Shown in pieces: positions 1 to 11,600 of a stretch of 64,000 nt of DNA. A program made the translations under genes and the position numbers. Source of the DNA: Phytoseiulus persimilis (Eukaryota; Arthropoda; Arachnida; Mesostigmata; Phytoseiidae); the NCBI GenBank assembly GCA_037576195.1, contig CM075102.1, positions 8,432,001 through 8,496,000 on the forward strand, in the 5' to 3' direction. Every line of letters begins with the position of its first letter. Within the stretch, counting starts at the first letter, position 1. The notes below the pieces were generated by a model. It was not told the DNA's origin, did not search any database, and worked only from the letters and a program-made list of their open reading frames with translations.

Positions 1-3000
1 CTCCGACAAATTTTCACTCGCTCTGAGGGAATCAGCGCAAGAATGAGAATCGACGAAATCTGACAAATTCCGAGCCTTGATCCACGAATCCGGAGGGCCG
101 AGAAGGGCGTCGTGAGCGGTCGCGAGGCTTGAGGACTCGATTTCATTTTGCGAATTCCTCTTTGCCTTTCGGTCTTTGTCGCCCGCCGCCGACAAGCGGC
201 CGCGGTCTTCCTTTTGCCGTTGAAATTTCCGAGCACAGCGAATCTACAGCGGGACGGGGCGCAGAGCACGAAGTTCGTGTGTGGGGGACGCACAAGGGGC
301 GACGGGGGCTGGGGGAACAGGGAGGGGGCCGGCCGGCCGACGACGCGGCAGCCAGGCGCACAGAGTGGGGCACAGGGGCATTGGAGTTCAGTTGTGCCCG
401 CCTGATGGCAGAGCGCATGCGCCTGCCTTGTTCACCAAATTGGACTCCGTGCGATGTGAGTTGTGTGTGAGTCATCCCGTACTTCTCGTCAGCTAGCTCC
501 GATGTTGAACGAAACCCGCTTCGAGAACATCAGGGAATTTTGCGCCCGCGACGATTCCACAACTCCCAGCCAGTGTCGCACGGGACTTTCGCACTTTTCC
601 GGTCATATATTCGGTGCGACAGCAGAATCAAGACTTGGACAGCGTGATAAAGCCTCGCTTGACAGAGTATTCGTCCGACGGCGAATTTGATGTTTGTTTT
701 GCTACAAAATCACATAGGTTCGACACATCAACCCAGAGCTGCATTCGTCCGATGCACTGTCTCGGTGCCTGACAACGGCGGAGGAGGATTTGACGTTGTC
801 AAAGTTTGTTGAGATCTCGTTAGCCGACTCTCCACGAGCACCGTCGTCGGCCATCAAAGTCACAAAGTTCACCTAGCGGTTCCTTGCGCTCCCTCCCTAC
901 ACATATTTCCGACGGGAGATGGAGGTCAGGCGACCCTCGTCGGACATGTTTCTGGAAGCGACGCAATCTGGGGCGTGACCGAGAACAAGTTCCAGTGGAG
1001 CATCCTCAGGGAAGAGCGCGAATCGGCTGGACACTTTCTTCCCGATGCAAACCTGTATTTAGGTGAAGTAAGTTCTCCATCTCCGAATCAACTGTTTCCT
1101 TGATTGGCGGAGGAGCATTGGTGGAGTTATAAATCGATAGCATGAGTTACATTCCCCTCCTATCTCCCACCCTGGGCTCCCTGACCCGGGTCCAACCAGC
1201 TCCGAACGAAGAGAGAGTCGTCCTGGATGATGGTCTTCACCAATTCGGACGATTGCTGGGCAAGGCTTGAGGCGGACGCGCACTTATCCCGGCGGATGGT
1301 GGACACTCACTCAGTTCATCAAGGCGATTGCGACGTTCGCACTAACGAGCCACCCATAGTTCATGGGCATACAGCACGCTGCCAGGCGGCCATGCTGCAC
1401 GACGGGAGCCATAAGACTCGTATCGGGTTGAATACTTCGGGAAATTCGGTGTTTCGTTCGCCCGGCTCGAAATGCTAGGAACCACGGACCGCAACCGACC
1501 TGAGTGTTCGTCATTGTTGGGACACTCCGAGGAAAAATGAAATCAACTCGAAGCTCAGGCCGCACCTTCAGAGTCACGCGGCATGCCGAGTGTGACAAGC
1601 GGCTCTGAAACATTTCCATATTTGTGAGCGGTCCAAACCGCGGACGTCGGCTCAAAGCGATGTCAAAACGAACACGCGTCGTCGTAAAATACTATGTTCC
1701 GCGAGAGCATTTCGCTCTAGAGCTATGCATCTCGGCCTCTAACCCTTTGTTGGAAAACTTCCACGCGACAGCGCACGAAACGACGGGCGAAAGTGTTCTG
1801 GAGTGGTTCAGGCGCAAAACCTCCAAGTACACTTCTACGAACCGCCCGCTACAGCGTTTCTTCTCAGTCTCAGAACCTGAGTCGCCGTGAGCAATTTTCG
1901 GGAGCATTCGAAGTTCCCGCAGGAATCGGGCGTTCGCCCCGAAAGAGCCCCCGCACTGAACGCGTGAGCCCACCGGGTTGTCCGAGATTTTTCGGCCCGA
2001 TTCGGGGAAGGAGCTCGAGAGCAGCGCCTTGGTATCGTCCCGATGATACAAAGCCCGAATGAGAAGTCAAACGATCTATCTGACAAGCGCATCTTCGCGC
2101 TCCCTCCCACACATCGCTCTCGTACAACAGCTGGTCCGCTTGCTCTAACAAGAGCTGCGATCCGTCCATGCGAAGTCTATCATGAACCCGATCAGAGATT
2201 GGCGAATATCTTCTCCGTGCGGGGACTCTCGCCCGCCGACAAAATGTTCCCGCCGCGTACACCGACCTCGCGGAGCTCCAAACAACACGAGATCTAGAGC
2301 ATCCCGAACTCATCAAGCTCGTTAGAACTCACGCCCAGAAGCATCACGGAAAGTCGACCAAGTTCTCGAGCACCGAAGTTTCCGGTTGCGCCCACGCGGC
2401 CCTCGACGATTGTTTGGAAGTTTCGTTCCGGGCATTATTACTATTACTGAGAGCTCTGCCGGAGTCAACCATGGGCCTCAGGTTGTCGCCCTGTCGCTCT
2501 AGACCAAAAATAGCCAAATTGCCCAGTGCTGGTGTTCGCTCGCCTGCCTGCCTGACTCTCTCGCTGACTGACTGACTGACTGGTCGGCCGGCCGGCGGCA
2601 GGGCCCGCGCGATCGCTGGCAGCGAGCACCGGTCCGGATGCCCTTTGAACGCTACGGAGAAGAAGCTCTCGGCAGCGGAGGGCCACTCACAATTAGCGAA
2701 TCCCTCAAGCCGCTGGCCACTGAGAGAATACCGGGGCGAGAACCGGGGCCGGCCGGCCGGCTGACGGAGATACAGACCGACAGACGAGCCAGTCGGCCAG
2801 CGGTACCAGCCCGAATTTCTATTGTCTCACGCGCGACCACTCGGTTCGCCGGCGAACGGACTCGAAAACACACAAGAAGGAAACTATATTCCGCTTGGCA
2901 ATGCAACTCCGGATGACAACGTGGGAGGAAATAGATGATTCGCTTCAAAATTCGCTTTGCGGGCGTTCGACAGATATCGAGCCAGGAAGTTCCTCATGAA

Positions 3001-5587
3001 TCTTTTTTTTCCCGGTTGCTCCTCTATCGATCCTGGTTCCGAGCTCGGAGACGATCGACGGCCCTCCCACCAAGTGGGAAAGCTCTCCGCAGCTCATCGG
3101 AGTCCAAGCTCCCACCGCGTGAAGCCGCTCGAACCAGTTCGATAGGAGAGTTTCCGGATTCTGCGCCACGGGCTGAAGACACTGAGACCGCGAACGAAGA
3201 ATGTGCCTACGCCCAACTTTCGAAGAGCGAAAGAAAAACAGAAAGCACGGCCCAGGTGTCATACGGTCGAGCTAAAACAACGAACAGTGTTGTAGTCAGT
3301 TTGTCGGAGTATTGTGAAAGATGTTTGCTCGACTCTGGCACCCGAAGACCTAAATTACGAGTCATGACAACAACGACGACGTACTCGACGGTTGCAGCAC
3401 TTGCGCGATGCCAAGTAGAGCAGGTCTCGCCGAAGACGAGCTGGCGTAGGCGCGTAAGAACTACCTGTCTTCGATGTCCTCAACTACCACTTAATCAGTG
3501 TGAGTATCGTGTCGACTGTTTTGCACTGGTATGCGTCGAGAGGGAAAGAGTCTACTCGAGTGGGCCAGTTTGTCCATCTAATAGTGAAGTATGGCGACGA
3601 CCGTTGGCCTTGTGGCGGCGGATATCTCGCCCGAGGGTTGTATTCCGGCATGTGCGAAGGAGTATGTGTATACCAATCCGAGCCGCATTCGCGATTTATG
3701 GCCCACGTGAAAGTAGACGGCCGGGGTGATTATCGGTCGTAGGTGAACTTCGGAGCCCAGGGCCCTCCAATAGAACGGACTCCGGAAGAAGCTCTACAGC
3801 TAATGCGCCCGGGCATATTGGTTTTTCTCGGCCGTCTCCGGAGCATCCATCCGGATCACGTAACGCGAGTCTGCCTAATCGGAGCAGGGCTGGCGCTCGA
3901 GGAGAGGTGGACCTGCCCTCCTCCCGAGCCTCCCTGACAACAGGACCAACTGGCTGACCGGGCAAGGAAAGCGCACCGCATGGATCATGCGGCGATCTCC
4001 CTGTCCGATGTGGCGAGGCTTTGGAAAATAAATTTTGCTCTCCGAGAGAGCGACACGCTCACAATTAAGATGTCGTTCACTGCAAGCAGGAAAGTCGGAG
4101 TGAGACCGGTGACATTTCCGCTTTCGTCTCGCTAGCCAAGCAGCCCGTCAGCGTGTAGGCCGAAAGCGGTTTAATGTCTAGCGTGCAATGTCAACCACGT
4201 GGCGCTGTTCGATGTTGCCAAGCCTGGTCGAGTATTTCTGAGTCCACATACCAGTGCCCGATGACGCCGCGGCCGCCGGGCTCAGGCCATCCGTTGTTTA
4301 GCTCAGCAGGCCGACTGGCAAACAGGCGGCGGCCGCGGCAGATTCGTTCTCTGATAATCAGCTATACAGTGGTAAGCCGGAAGAAACACAATCGGTGACA
4401 GTGGTGTCCTTTGGCAAGGCATCCGCAGCGATCGAGAGAACGATCGAAATGCTCTTCCAATGTATCAAGCACGAGCGAATGCCACCAAACAAGTTGTAAC
4501 ATTCGCGTCTGATTGCGGATGAATATTCACGCACGAAGTCTAGACGCGCGCTCTCCATCCTTGCCAACGATCGGCCCGAACACGGGTCTGCGGTTTCAAG
4601 TCCCATCCTGCTGTTGACACGCGAAAGTACTGCGATCAAACGCAGAAATGAGGTCAGATCATAAAGCGAGCAAACCCAGATATGAGCGAGCTCCTGGAAG
4701 TTCTCTCGGTTTGCGTCTTGGATCAGCGAGGCAGACTAGGACCGAGGTAGAATCCTCTGCTTTGCAGAAGTACCCCTTTGGGATCGGATCGAGAATGATT
4801 AGAGTTTGTTTCTGTCAAAGCTACGCCCACCGGCAGAGATTCCCCAGACTAGACGCACGACATCATCAGGAAGAGCCAAACATGAGATCCGAGGCTTTCA
4901 ATCAGCGTCGTTCACAATGCAAGCATAACGAAACAAGCAGACGCATCCTCGATCCTCCACGCACGCCAGACCGCATGGGCGTGCGCTGACAGCCGGCTCC
5001 TGCGTCGCGAGCTCGAGCATCAAGACGTAGAGCTGGCAGGTAATCAGGGGAAAAGGTTCTTCCGGCGATGCGAAAACTAAATGCGGAACCTTCCGCCAAC
5101 GTCACCGTACCACAATGAAGAGGTAACGTCTGGGAGACGTGGCTAGCGAGCTCGAGTCAGCTGTAGATCTCTTCCTCGGTGCTGTCTACCAGCAAGGAAC
5201 GACAGGCCGAAAACTGTTCCATCATAAAAGCTGATATCCAGCGGGCTGGCATCATTACGTGTTTCGAGCGCGCGCGATAGCGGCTCAAACTAAACAATTT
5301 TTATAGAGTACGATCTCGCACTCAGAGCTTCCCCGTCCTTGAGCCGTGACGTAGGGATCTCAGGGTTTACGAGAGTGTGTTGTGCTCGTTCGAAACGCAC
5401 GAAGCCGTTCGCACATGGTCTATGTTTGGTAGCGCGCGCACCACCAACAGGATCAGCGGCCTCGGCAACGGTTCCATCCGAGGGCCGTCACGCTGTGCTG
5501 CAGTCGACGGCTTGAAAACGATCTCGACGGTTTCAGGACATGCCCCTGCACGTTCCATGATGGAGTCTGGGAAGTTGAGGTACTCAC
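1..5587. other. No supported gene; probable large intron of the Tet-like gene
   Basis: The Tet CXXC exon ends at a strong donor at 5587 in phase 0, so the transcript continues leftward. I found no minus-strand frame here with an acceptor and TET catalytic motifs (HxD, cysteine-rich segment). Long ORFs, including one of 264 codons on the plus strand, are arginine/serine-rich and without motif, as expected in GC-rich non-coding DNA. Confidence 0.6.
2541..2600. repeat. Tetranucleotide microsatellite (CTGC)n / (CTGA)n with GGCC-rich flank
   Basis: CCTG units, then five CTGA units and a GGCCGGCCGG stretch lie in the region left of the Tet CXXC exon. Confidence 0.85.
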
Positions 5588-5717
5588 CTTGTCCTTTTTG
5601 GTCTTAACCAACGTGTCACAGCGCCTCATCTTGCAAATTTGGTGGGATCGGACACTACGGCATGGTCCACACTCCCCACAGTTATCCTTCTTCAGACAGC
5701 CCGGACACTCACCGCAC
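5588..5717 (-). other. CXXC zinc-finger exon of the Tet-like gene
   Basis: This 130-bp exon carries nearly the whole zinc finger. Its first base completes an arginine codon (CG from the exon ending at 5803, G from 5717), so the finger begins directly after the lysine/arginine cluster. Cysteines are arranged C-x2-C-x2-C-x5-C-x2-C-x2-C-x8-C-x4-C, which binds two zinc ions in this family. The exon ends KTKKDK in phase 0 at a strong AAG/GTGAGT donor. The ORF continues past the donor without homology, supporting the splice site. Confidence 0.88.
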
Positions 5718-7120
5718 CTGCGCGAGAAAGGTTCATGAATCAAGAATCCGCCGGATCCAGTTGAGCACGGAGTCCCGCGACGTCATGTTCCAGGATACTC
5801 ACCGCTTCCGCTTCTTCTTCTGCTGCTGACGCTCGAGAGACCCCGACACCTCGGTGACTCCTGGGGAATTCGATGGCGGCACCACCATCTGCGTCGGCGT
5901 AGGCGGCGTCGGCAGCTGTCTGCTCATCGGCGTTATTTGTCCGGGCTCTGCAATGCGAACGTGGGATTGAGCGTGCGGCCAGTTGAGAAAAAAAAAAAAA
6001 AAAAACAAACAAACAAACAAACAACAAGGGAGACCCGGAGCGTCAACTACAATCGAACAGAACTCACGGTTCAAGTTGTGCACTGGAGAATGCTGTTGCT
6101 GCTGCTGCTGCTGCGGGTGCTGGAGGAGCAGATGCTGTCCGGGAATCTGCCCCAGCTGTATCGGGACAGCTTGCGCCGAGGCGAGTTCCTGGCTCCAGCT
6201 CTGCCCCTGCATCGTCATCGTGACGGGCACCTGCAGTTGCGGCGGGAGGGCCTGCAGCGGTTGGAGGGGCTGCACGGGCTCCAGGGCCGCGAGAGCGTGC
6301 ATCTGAGATGGTGGCCTGCTGAGCGGCGTGGACGAGGTTACTGCCGCCACCTGGAAGTCCGGCGCTACGGGCCGGAGTTCCGTAGTGGTCGTATCCGCTT
6401 CGGCGGTAGCGCTACGGAAGTTCCCGTCGCTGCCGAAGGGCGAAGGGGTTTGGGACGAGGCCTTGAAGGCACTGGGAGGACGTTGATCAGCTGAGGCCTG
6501 CGTTGAGGACGTGCTATCGTCGGACGGCGTCGAGCCCTGGAAGATGTCGGCCTTGAGAGACGCGGCTTCTATCTCTATTCTCTTCAGCACCCATGCGCGA
6601 AATTGCCGGGGACAGGGGGCGGGGTAACGGTACTCACGTTGTGGAATGCTTCGGTTGAAGATGTCGCGTTTACCGCTGTTTTCGTCGGGGGGCTCTTCTC
6701 CTCCGTATAAGACTCAGCGACCTGCTCCCAGGGGCGATACCCGGCATTGCCATTCGAGGTCGGAGAGCTATCAGCGCGTTCGTCGCCTTGCGAAGTACCG
6801 GACGCGGCTGACGCGGGCGTCGGCGGTCCTTTCGAGTCGCCCGTCGAATCGACTTCCGCTCGATTCACGTTCACGGGCACCGCCTGTTGTGACTGCAGAG
6901 GAGGGAACGCGCTGAACGCTTTTGATTCGAAGCTGTAGCCGCCTGGGAACGGAGCACCAAATGAGGAGAAGTCTCCTGAGAAACCAAGCCACTCGGAGTG
7001 GCCCATGGACGGTAACGTTGTGGTGGCCCCAACGTCGAAGGCGACTCCGTGCCCCTCGCTAGTCATGTTGATCGTGTTTCTGTTGACGATGTGGACTCGC
7101 ACGACGTTGGAGGTGGCAGC
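5588..7120 (-). CDS. Tet: TET-type methylcytosine dioxygenase, N-terminal half with CXXC zinc finger (four coding exons; both ends incomplete)
   Basis: TET proteins are nuclear Fe(II)/2-oxoglutarate dioxygenases that oxidise 5-methylcytosine; the CXXC finger targets CpG DNA. Coding exons in gene order are 7120-6638, 6581-6068, 5947-5803 and 5717-5588. Introns are 56, 120 and 85 bp, with donors GTGAGT in each case and phases 0, 1 and 2. The joined frame is 424 codons without a stop. Counting from the first codon at 7120, residues 1-330 are low-complexity (P, S, T, Q, A rich, with seven glutamines near the exon 2 donor). Then comes a basic KKKRKR stretch, followed by eight cysteines at 382, 385, 388, 394, 397, 400, 409 and 414 in CXXC spacing. 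The SHQICK-RRC ending without a KFGG motif is the TET/CXXC4/CXXC5 subtype. The acceptor at 7121 is in phase 0, so an upstream exon is likely; an in-frame ATG lies at 7066. The 6582 acceptor (GCTGAAG) has a weak pyrimidine tract. The catalytic domain is outside the window. A stand-alone CXXC4/5-like protein is the alternative. Confidence 0.82.
5988..6023. repeat. A18 homopolymer followed by AAAC repeats inside Tet intron 2
   Basis: Eighteen adenines on the plus strand (5988-6005) are followed by several AAAC units. On the coding (minus) strand this reads TTTG repeats and then T18, about 40 bp before the acceptor at 5948, where it could act as an extended pyrimidine tract. It falls in the 120-bp intron 5948-6067 and keeps an uninterrupted frame through the intron, so an intron-retaining product would gain a phenylalanine-rich insert. 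Confidence 0.9.
6093..6113 (-). repeat. CAG/CAA trinucleotide run encoding seven glutamines in Tet exon 2
   Basis: Seven consecutive glutamine codons (six CAG and one CAA) lie 25 bp before the exon 2 donor at 6068. Flanking residues are HP and HSP. Such runs are prone to length variation. Confidence 0.9.
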
Positions 7121-8584
7121 CTGCAAGAGAAGGAGCTCGGGGTTAGACCTCGTGTCGGGATTCTCGGGGTTACCGAATCCGCCGGATCGCTCAATCGAGC
7201 TCAATTATTATCGACCCCGCACCGGAAGAGTTGCTCAACAGAGAGCTTTGCACCTCTGGCCGCGTAAAGCTCTCTTTCTCGAGTCTATTGTATTCGATCT
7301 CTCGTTGTTCTTCGGCTCCGAGCAGTGCCGAAGGGAGTTTCCGCCGGAAACTATCGACACAGTGCTCAGTGGGTCGATTCCGCGCAGCCCTCGTAACTCT
7401 CGAGTGACAATCATGAATCCACCGAATTTCTCGTCCTATCCACCTCTTCCATTCACTGTACGTTTCATGGAGCGCAATGTCTGAAATGAGTTCATCGGAA
7501 CTAGGTGTCGCTCTCCTCGACCGAATGAGCTCGAAGCCCGAGGCACGAACCGGGGAGGGTTTTTTTCCGCGCAGAGATCCTAACTTTCAACAGTTTCCCG
7601 ACAGCGCCTCGAAGTCGGTGCAGAACTCTCAGGGTCCGAACTCCTGACAGCGGTTTCCAGTCGGTGAAGTGAGAACAACTTTCGAAGGAGGAGTTTTTAG
7701 GTATGTTCCGTTGTTGAAAAGCTTCTGAATTTTCGGGTATTCATCAAAGCCGCTGATCATTATCATTAGAGTTGTGTCTTGCTTTATTTTCGCACAAGGC
7801 TCGCCGCGTATAAAAAAAAAACATCCGGGCTCTCCCTAATGCGGCTCTGGTAGAGGGTACGACTAGCACTCCGGCTCGTCCTAGCCTGTCGACTCATTCT
7901 CAAGAGCGATACAACGCGTCAGGGGGAATCGTGGATTTCGGATGCTTTTTCTGCCGATTCAAGAATCACAATTTTTCGGGAATCCACCGCTCGAGCGGAT
8001 CGGAGATGGTGCTCGTCAAGAGAGAAAGGTTCATGTTTCCCATCGCTTGGCGGAACTGACCCTCCCGTATGAACGCCGGGCGAGCGCGGAGGACGGGGAA
8101 AGCGTTGGGATCTCTAAGCCTGAATTCCAAACGAGAGCTGAGTCCCGGGGTCTGCTTGCGAGAACCGCCGTTTGCGGCAGCGGGAGACGATTTCATTCAT
8201 CCGTTTCTCGTGTGTAGCTTCGTCATTATTTGTTTCCGTGTGCGCGTGTATGTGCTCGTACGCAAGCGACTCTCCGCGCTGGCTCTTGTGCCAGCCCGGG
8301 AAACTGACATATCGAGGTCATCCGCTGTCGTGCATGAGTCGACGATTTCGAAGCGCTCTTCTTGCTCTTCCGAGATCGAGCTCGCGGTTCTAGCCGACGT
8401 CGGACAGCCGCGCTCGGCTGCCGCTCTCGATACCGGTGCGCTCACCAATGGCAGCAAGTGCTTCGAGGGAATCTCGGCTCACGGTTGGCCACGTCACGGT
8501 CACGCCATTGTTCTGATCGTCTCTATACCTACGGCAACGGTTGTCCTCCATACCCCCTCCGAAGTCGATCTCCTTTCCTCTCAC
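7121..8584. other. Gap between the Tet exon at 7120 and the candidate upstream exon
   Basis: The acceptor side at 7121 has a good pyrimidine tract (CTCCTTCTCTTGCAG on the minus strand). The rest shows no supported exon; if the 8585-8677 exon is real this is a 1.46-kb intron. Confidence 0.5.
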
Positions 8585-8677
8585 TCTCCGGAACCTCGTT
8601 GTGCATTGAGTTCGTCGGTCTGTTCGTCCGGCCTGCATCTGCTCACCGGCCTCGAGCTGCCAGATGTTCGCATCCAT
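8585..8677 (-). CDS. Possible first coding exon of the Tet-like gene
   Basis: The Tet exon starting at 7120 opens in phase 0 without a methionine at its beginning, so a 5' exon is expected. On the minus strand an ATG at 8677 in a good start context (A at -3, G at +4) opens a 31-codon frame beginning MDANIWQLEA and ending at a CGGAGA/GTGAGA donor in phase 0, which would join correctly to the 7120 acceptor. A stronger-looking donor (GCCG/GTGAGC) lies earlier in the same ORF but is phase 1 and would break the downstream frame. There is no homology support: TET N-termini are poorly conserved. Translation could instead start at the internal ATG at 7066 or in an exon further upstream. Confidence 0.27.
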
Positions 8678-11600
8678 TGTAGTCCGCTGTAGCTTCACAG
8701 CGCACAACTTTGAATTCGGTTTGACTGACTAGAGGAACGAGCCTAGAGGAACATCGCCAGCCAGCCAGGCACACACCAGCAACGAACGAAGCAACGATGG
8801 ATTCAGCTTGCAGCGGCCATCCAAACCTCGCAAGGAGGCCTCATCAGCCGAGCGACCTAACCGATGCCTTCAACGGACTTATTTTCGCTGTCCTCTCACT
8901 CAATTTCGAGCTAGGCTGCTTTGCTTGCTGGTTCGATCTTTCAATCGTTACCTTCTGCCCGGCGCATATGCCGTCGTAAATATTGAGATTGCGAGCTGCA
9001 TGCGCAAGCACAGCCGAATAAATGGAGGGAATCGACGACGTAAATCCTGAGGAAGGGGAGCGGGGATCGCGCTGAGTCCGGCCCGATCTGTCGGATCCCT
9101 CTCACATGGTCCCGAAACGCCGGAATCCAAGACCGGAAGAGTTCCTCGAAAAGAGGAGCGGGTTCTTGCGTGACACAACACTCCCTTGTGATTGGATTCC
9201 GGGCCCCGCAACTGCCCCGAAACCTCTCCCGTTTCCCGCTCGGTGCTGCTTCAAGGCCGTCTCGAACCGCGAGCGAGAACTCGTTGAGTGGCTCCGCCGG
9301 GCGCAATGCTCTCAGGCGGAGTTCACCGGAGAAGATGTTCGAGGTCGCACGTGCGAAAGCGATGCCAAATCCATTCGTGCAAATTCCATCTTGTGCATCA
9401 GTCAACCCCGACAGCGACGACAACAGATGATGTCGACGCTGCCGCCGCCGCCGCCAACGACGCCGAAGAGAAAACAGGAGCAGAAACGCTCAGCTGGACG
9501 CGGGAGCCCGGCCAATTAAAGCTCCGCCGCTTCAATGAAGCGATTCGCGACGGTTCACTGCGTCCTGGTCCTGATCGTGCACCGATCGCGGTCCTGGAGC
9601 TCAGCGCGTCAGCACTATTTCTATGGCGATTCTCGATGGGTTGTTTGGTTCCATTTGCAGCGAATCACGGTGATTGATTGAAGTCCCGATCGAGGGCCGG
9701 CCGGACGGATCATCGATTTCGATCGGACTTCGGCTCTGATTGCAGAGCGGATCAAACGTCGTTTAGGCCGAACCGTTGCTCGCGCGCCGCATGCAGAAAC
9801 GCTTCCGAGCAGGGCGCTTGCTCATCTGGAATCCCACGTGGACAGCAGCATTTCTGAACGGAACCGATCGCTCTGTCGATCTGAAGCGAGTGCGAACGCT
9901 CGGTAACGAAAAACAGCCGACGACGAAACGAGACCGCGGCTCCTCCGTCAAACCGAACCACCACATGGGTTCTCGAACTGCGGTAGGAACGCTCGAAAAG
10001 AATCCGGTTACGACTCGGAGTTGGCGCTGAGCGAGGAAGAGTGCGGGCAAGTGGGAGGATGAGCGGGCGAACTGGCGCAAGAGATCTCTGCTGATTTCTC
10101 AGAAGAAGGCCGAAGATTTTTCTCCTCGTCGATCGCATGAATCACCAAACAAGCGACGAAACGATCGATCGGCCGACGAGTTTGGGAACGCGTTCACAGA
10201 GCCGACGGCTGCACTGACGCCCGTACAAATGCCTCGTTGCCGATGGCACAGCTGCAACGTGTTGACTCTAAAACAAGAAAGATCCCGATCGGCGCGATAG
10301 CCGCTGCCTTACAGACAATCCGCCGCGTATGCAACAACAAAAGCATTCCTGGTGGCTACTTGTTCAGAGCTTTGCAAGGGCCGATTTCAATCAGGACGAC
10401 GAGATATCACAGCGATCTACAAACGATTCCAGATTCCGCAGCGCCGTGCACCGAGCAAACAGTCTGACGAGCAGATCTCCGAACTGTTCGCGTATTCCCT
10501 CGTATGTTTCGTTAAGCAAACCGACCGCGACAAGCTTCTAGCCAGGAATGATCCAGGAACAAAATCTACCCTTGGAGCATTCTTACTCAGCGCCGTCCCG
10601 GATAACGCTAATTGCGGAAAAGTTCGGCGCGAGTTCTCTCGCAGAAATGAAATTCGAATCCGAGAGAGTCAACAACTCGCCTGGGGAAGGAAGTCAGCCC
10701 GCTTTTTGATCTCGTCATTTTGAGGTCAAGGACTGTTGGCACGAAGAGGCGATGGCGGTCGCCGACCACGTGACTGCGATCATCACCCCGTCTTCCCATA
10801 ACAAGTGTAAGTGTCTTCCTTCCCCAGAAGTGCCGGGACTTCCCTACCGACACCTGTTTGACACAATACTCCACCCACCCGGCCATCCACCCTGCTATCC
10901 ACCCTAACCCTGGATACCACCGCCCGGGGAGAAACGGGTTCTTGAACGCGAGTGGGGCGCAGGGAGGAACTTCGATGCCCGGACAAAGCCACGATACCGT
11001 TCCTCGAGCCCTGCAGTTCCGATGGTTTATTGACTTCGCGAGACTTCGAGACTTTGCGAAGTTCCACAGCCTCAACAATCAGATCGTTTGGGTGGTAAGG
11101 AGCTATCGCGGCCTCACGTAGCTCGACGACGCGACTTCAAGAACCTAGCGCCACCCCGGGTGTCAGGAAGGAACGCCATGGGAGAGGTTGTAAAATTGTG
11201 ACCTTGTCAAGGGCACCATGGGGACGGAGAGATAGTCGCCCATCTCACAAACAGCCGTTTCCTCGTTTGCCCCGCGAGTCAGGCGATCAAAGGTTGTCTG
11301 GGACGCTTTCCCCAAGGGTGCCAGCCTGGAGCTTGCTTCTTGGCATTTCAAACATGACAGCGTCGGAACCGTCAACGGAATATCCAGAGACGGTCTGTCG
11401 ATGGCACGAAAGCTTCTTCGTAACGTTCGAACCAAATGCATGACTCAACACCGGATTTTAACTGCCGGACATGCAGGTATTCTTACTGCGGGGAGCAGTC
11501 GGCCATGTTGGGAACGGTTAGACGGTCGCCGACAAGATAACGGGGAACCGGACGGAAGGGTCACATTCCGCTGGGTTTCGAAACTGAGATCGTCTTGAAG

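Noticed and set aside
2935-3729. 264-codon plus-strand ORF
   Set aside because: Starts at an ATG but is arginine/serine-rich with no motif, no hydrophobic pattern and no partner exons. Long chance ORFs are expected in GC-rich DNA.
5937-7484. Long plus-strand ORFs opposite the Tet exons (5937-6494, 5983-6306, 7005-7484)
   Set aside because: They are antisense shadows of the Tet exons; the cysteine/leucine runs are the CAG repeat read backwards.
8069-8692. 207-codon plus-strand ORF
   Set aside because: No recognisable domain; composition shifts along its length and it lies opposite the candidate Tet first exon.
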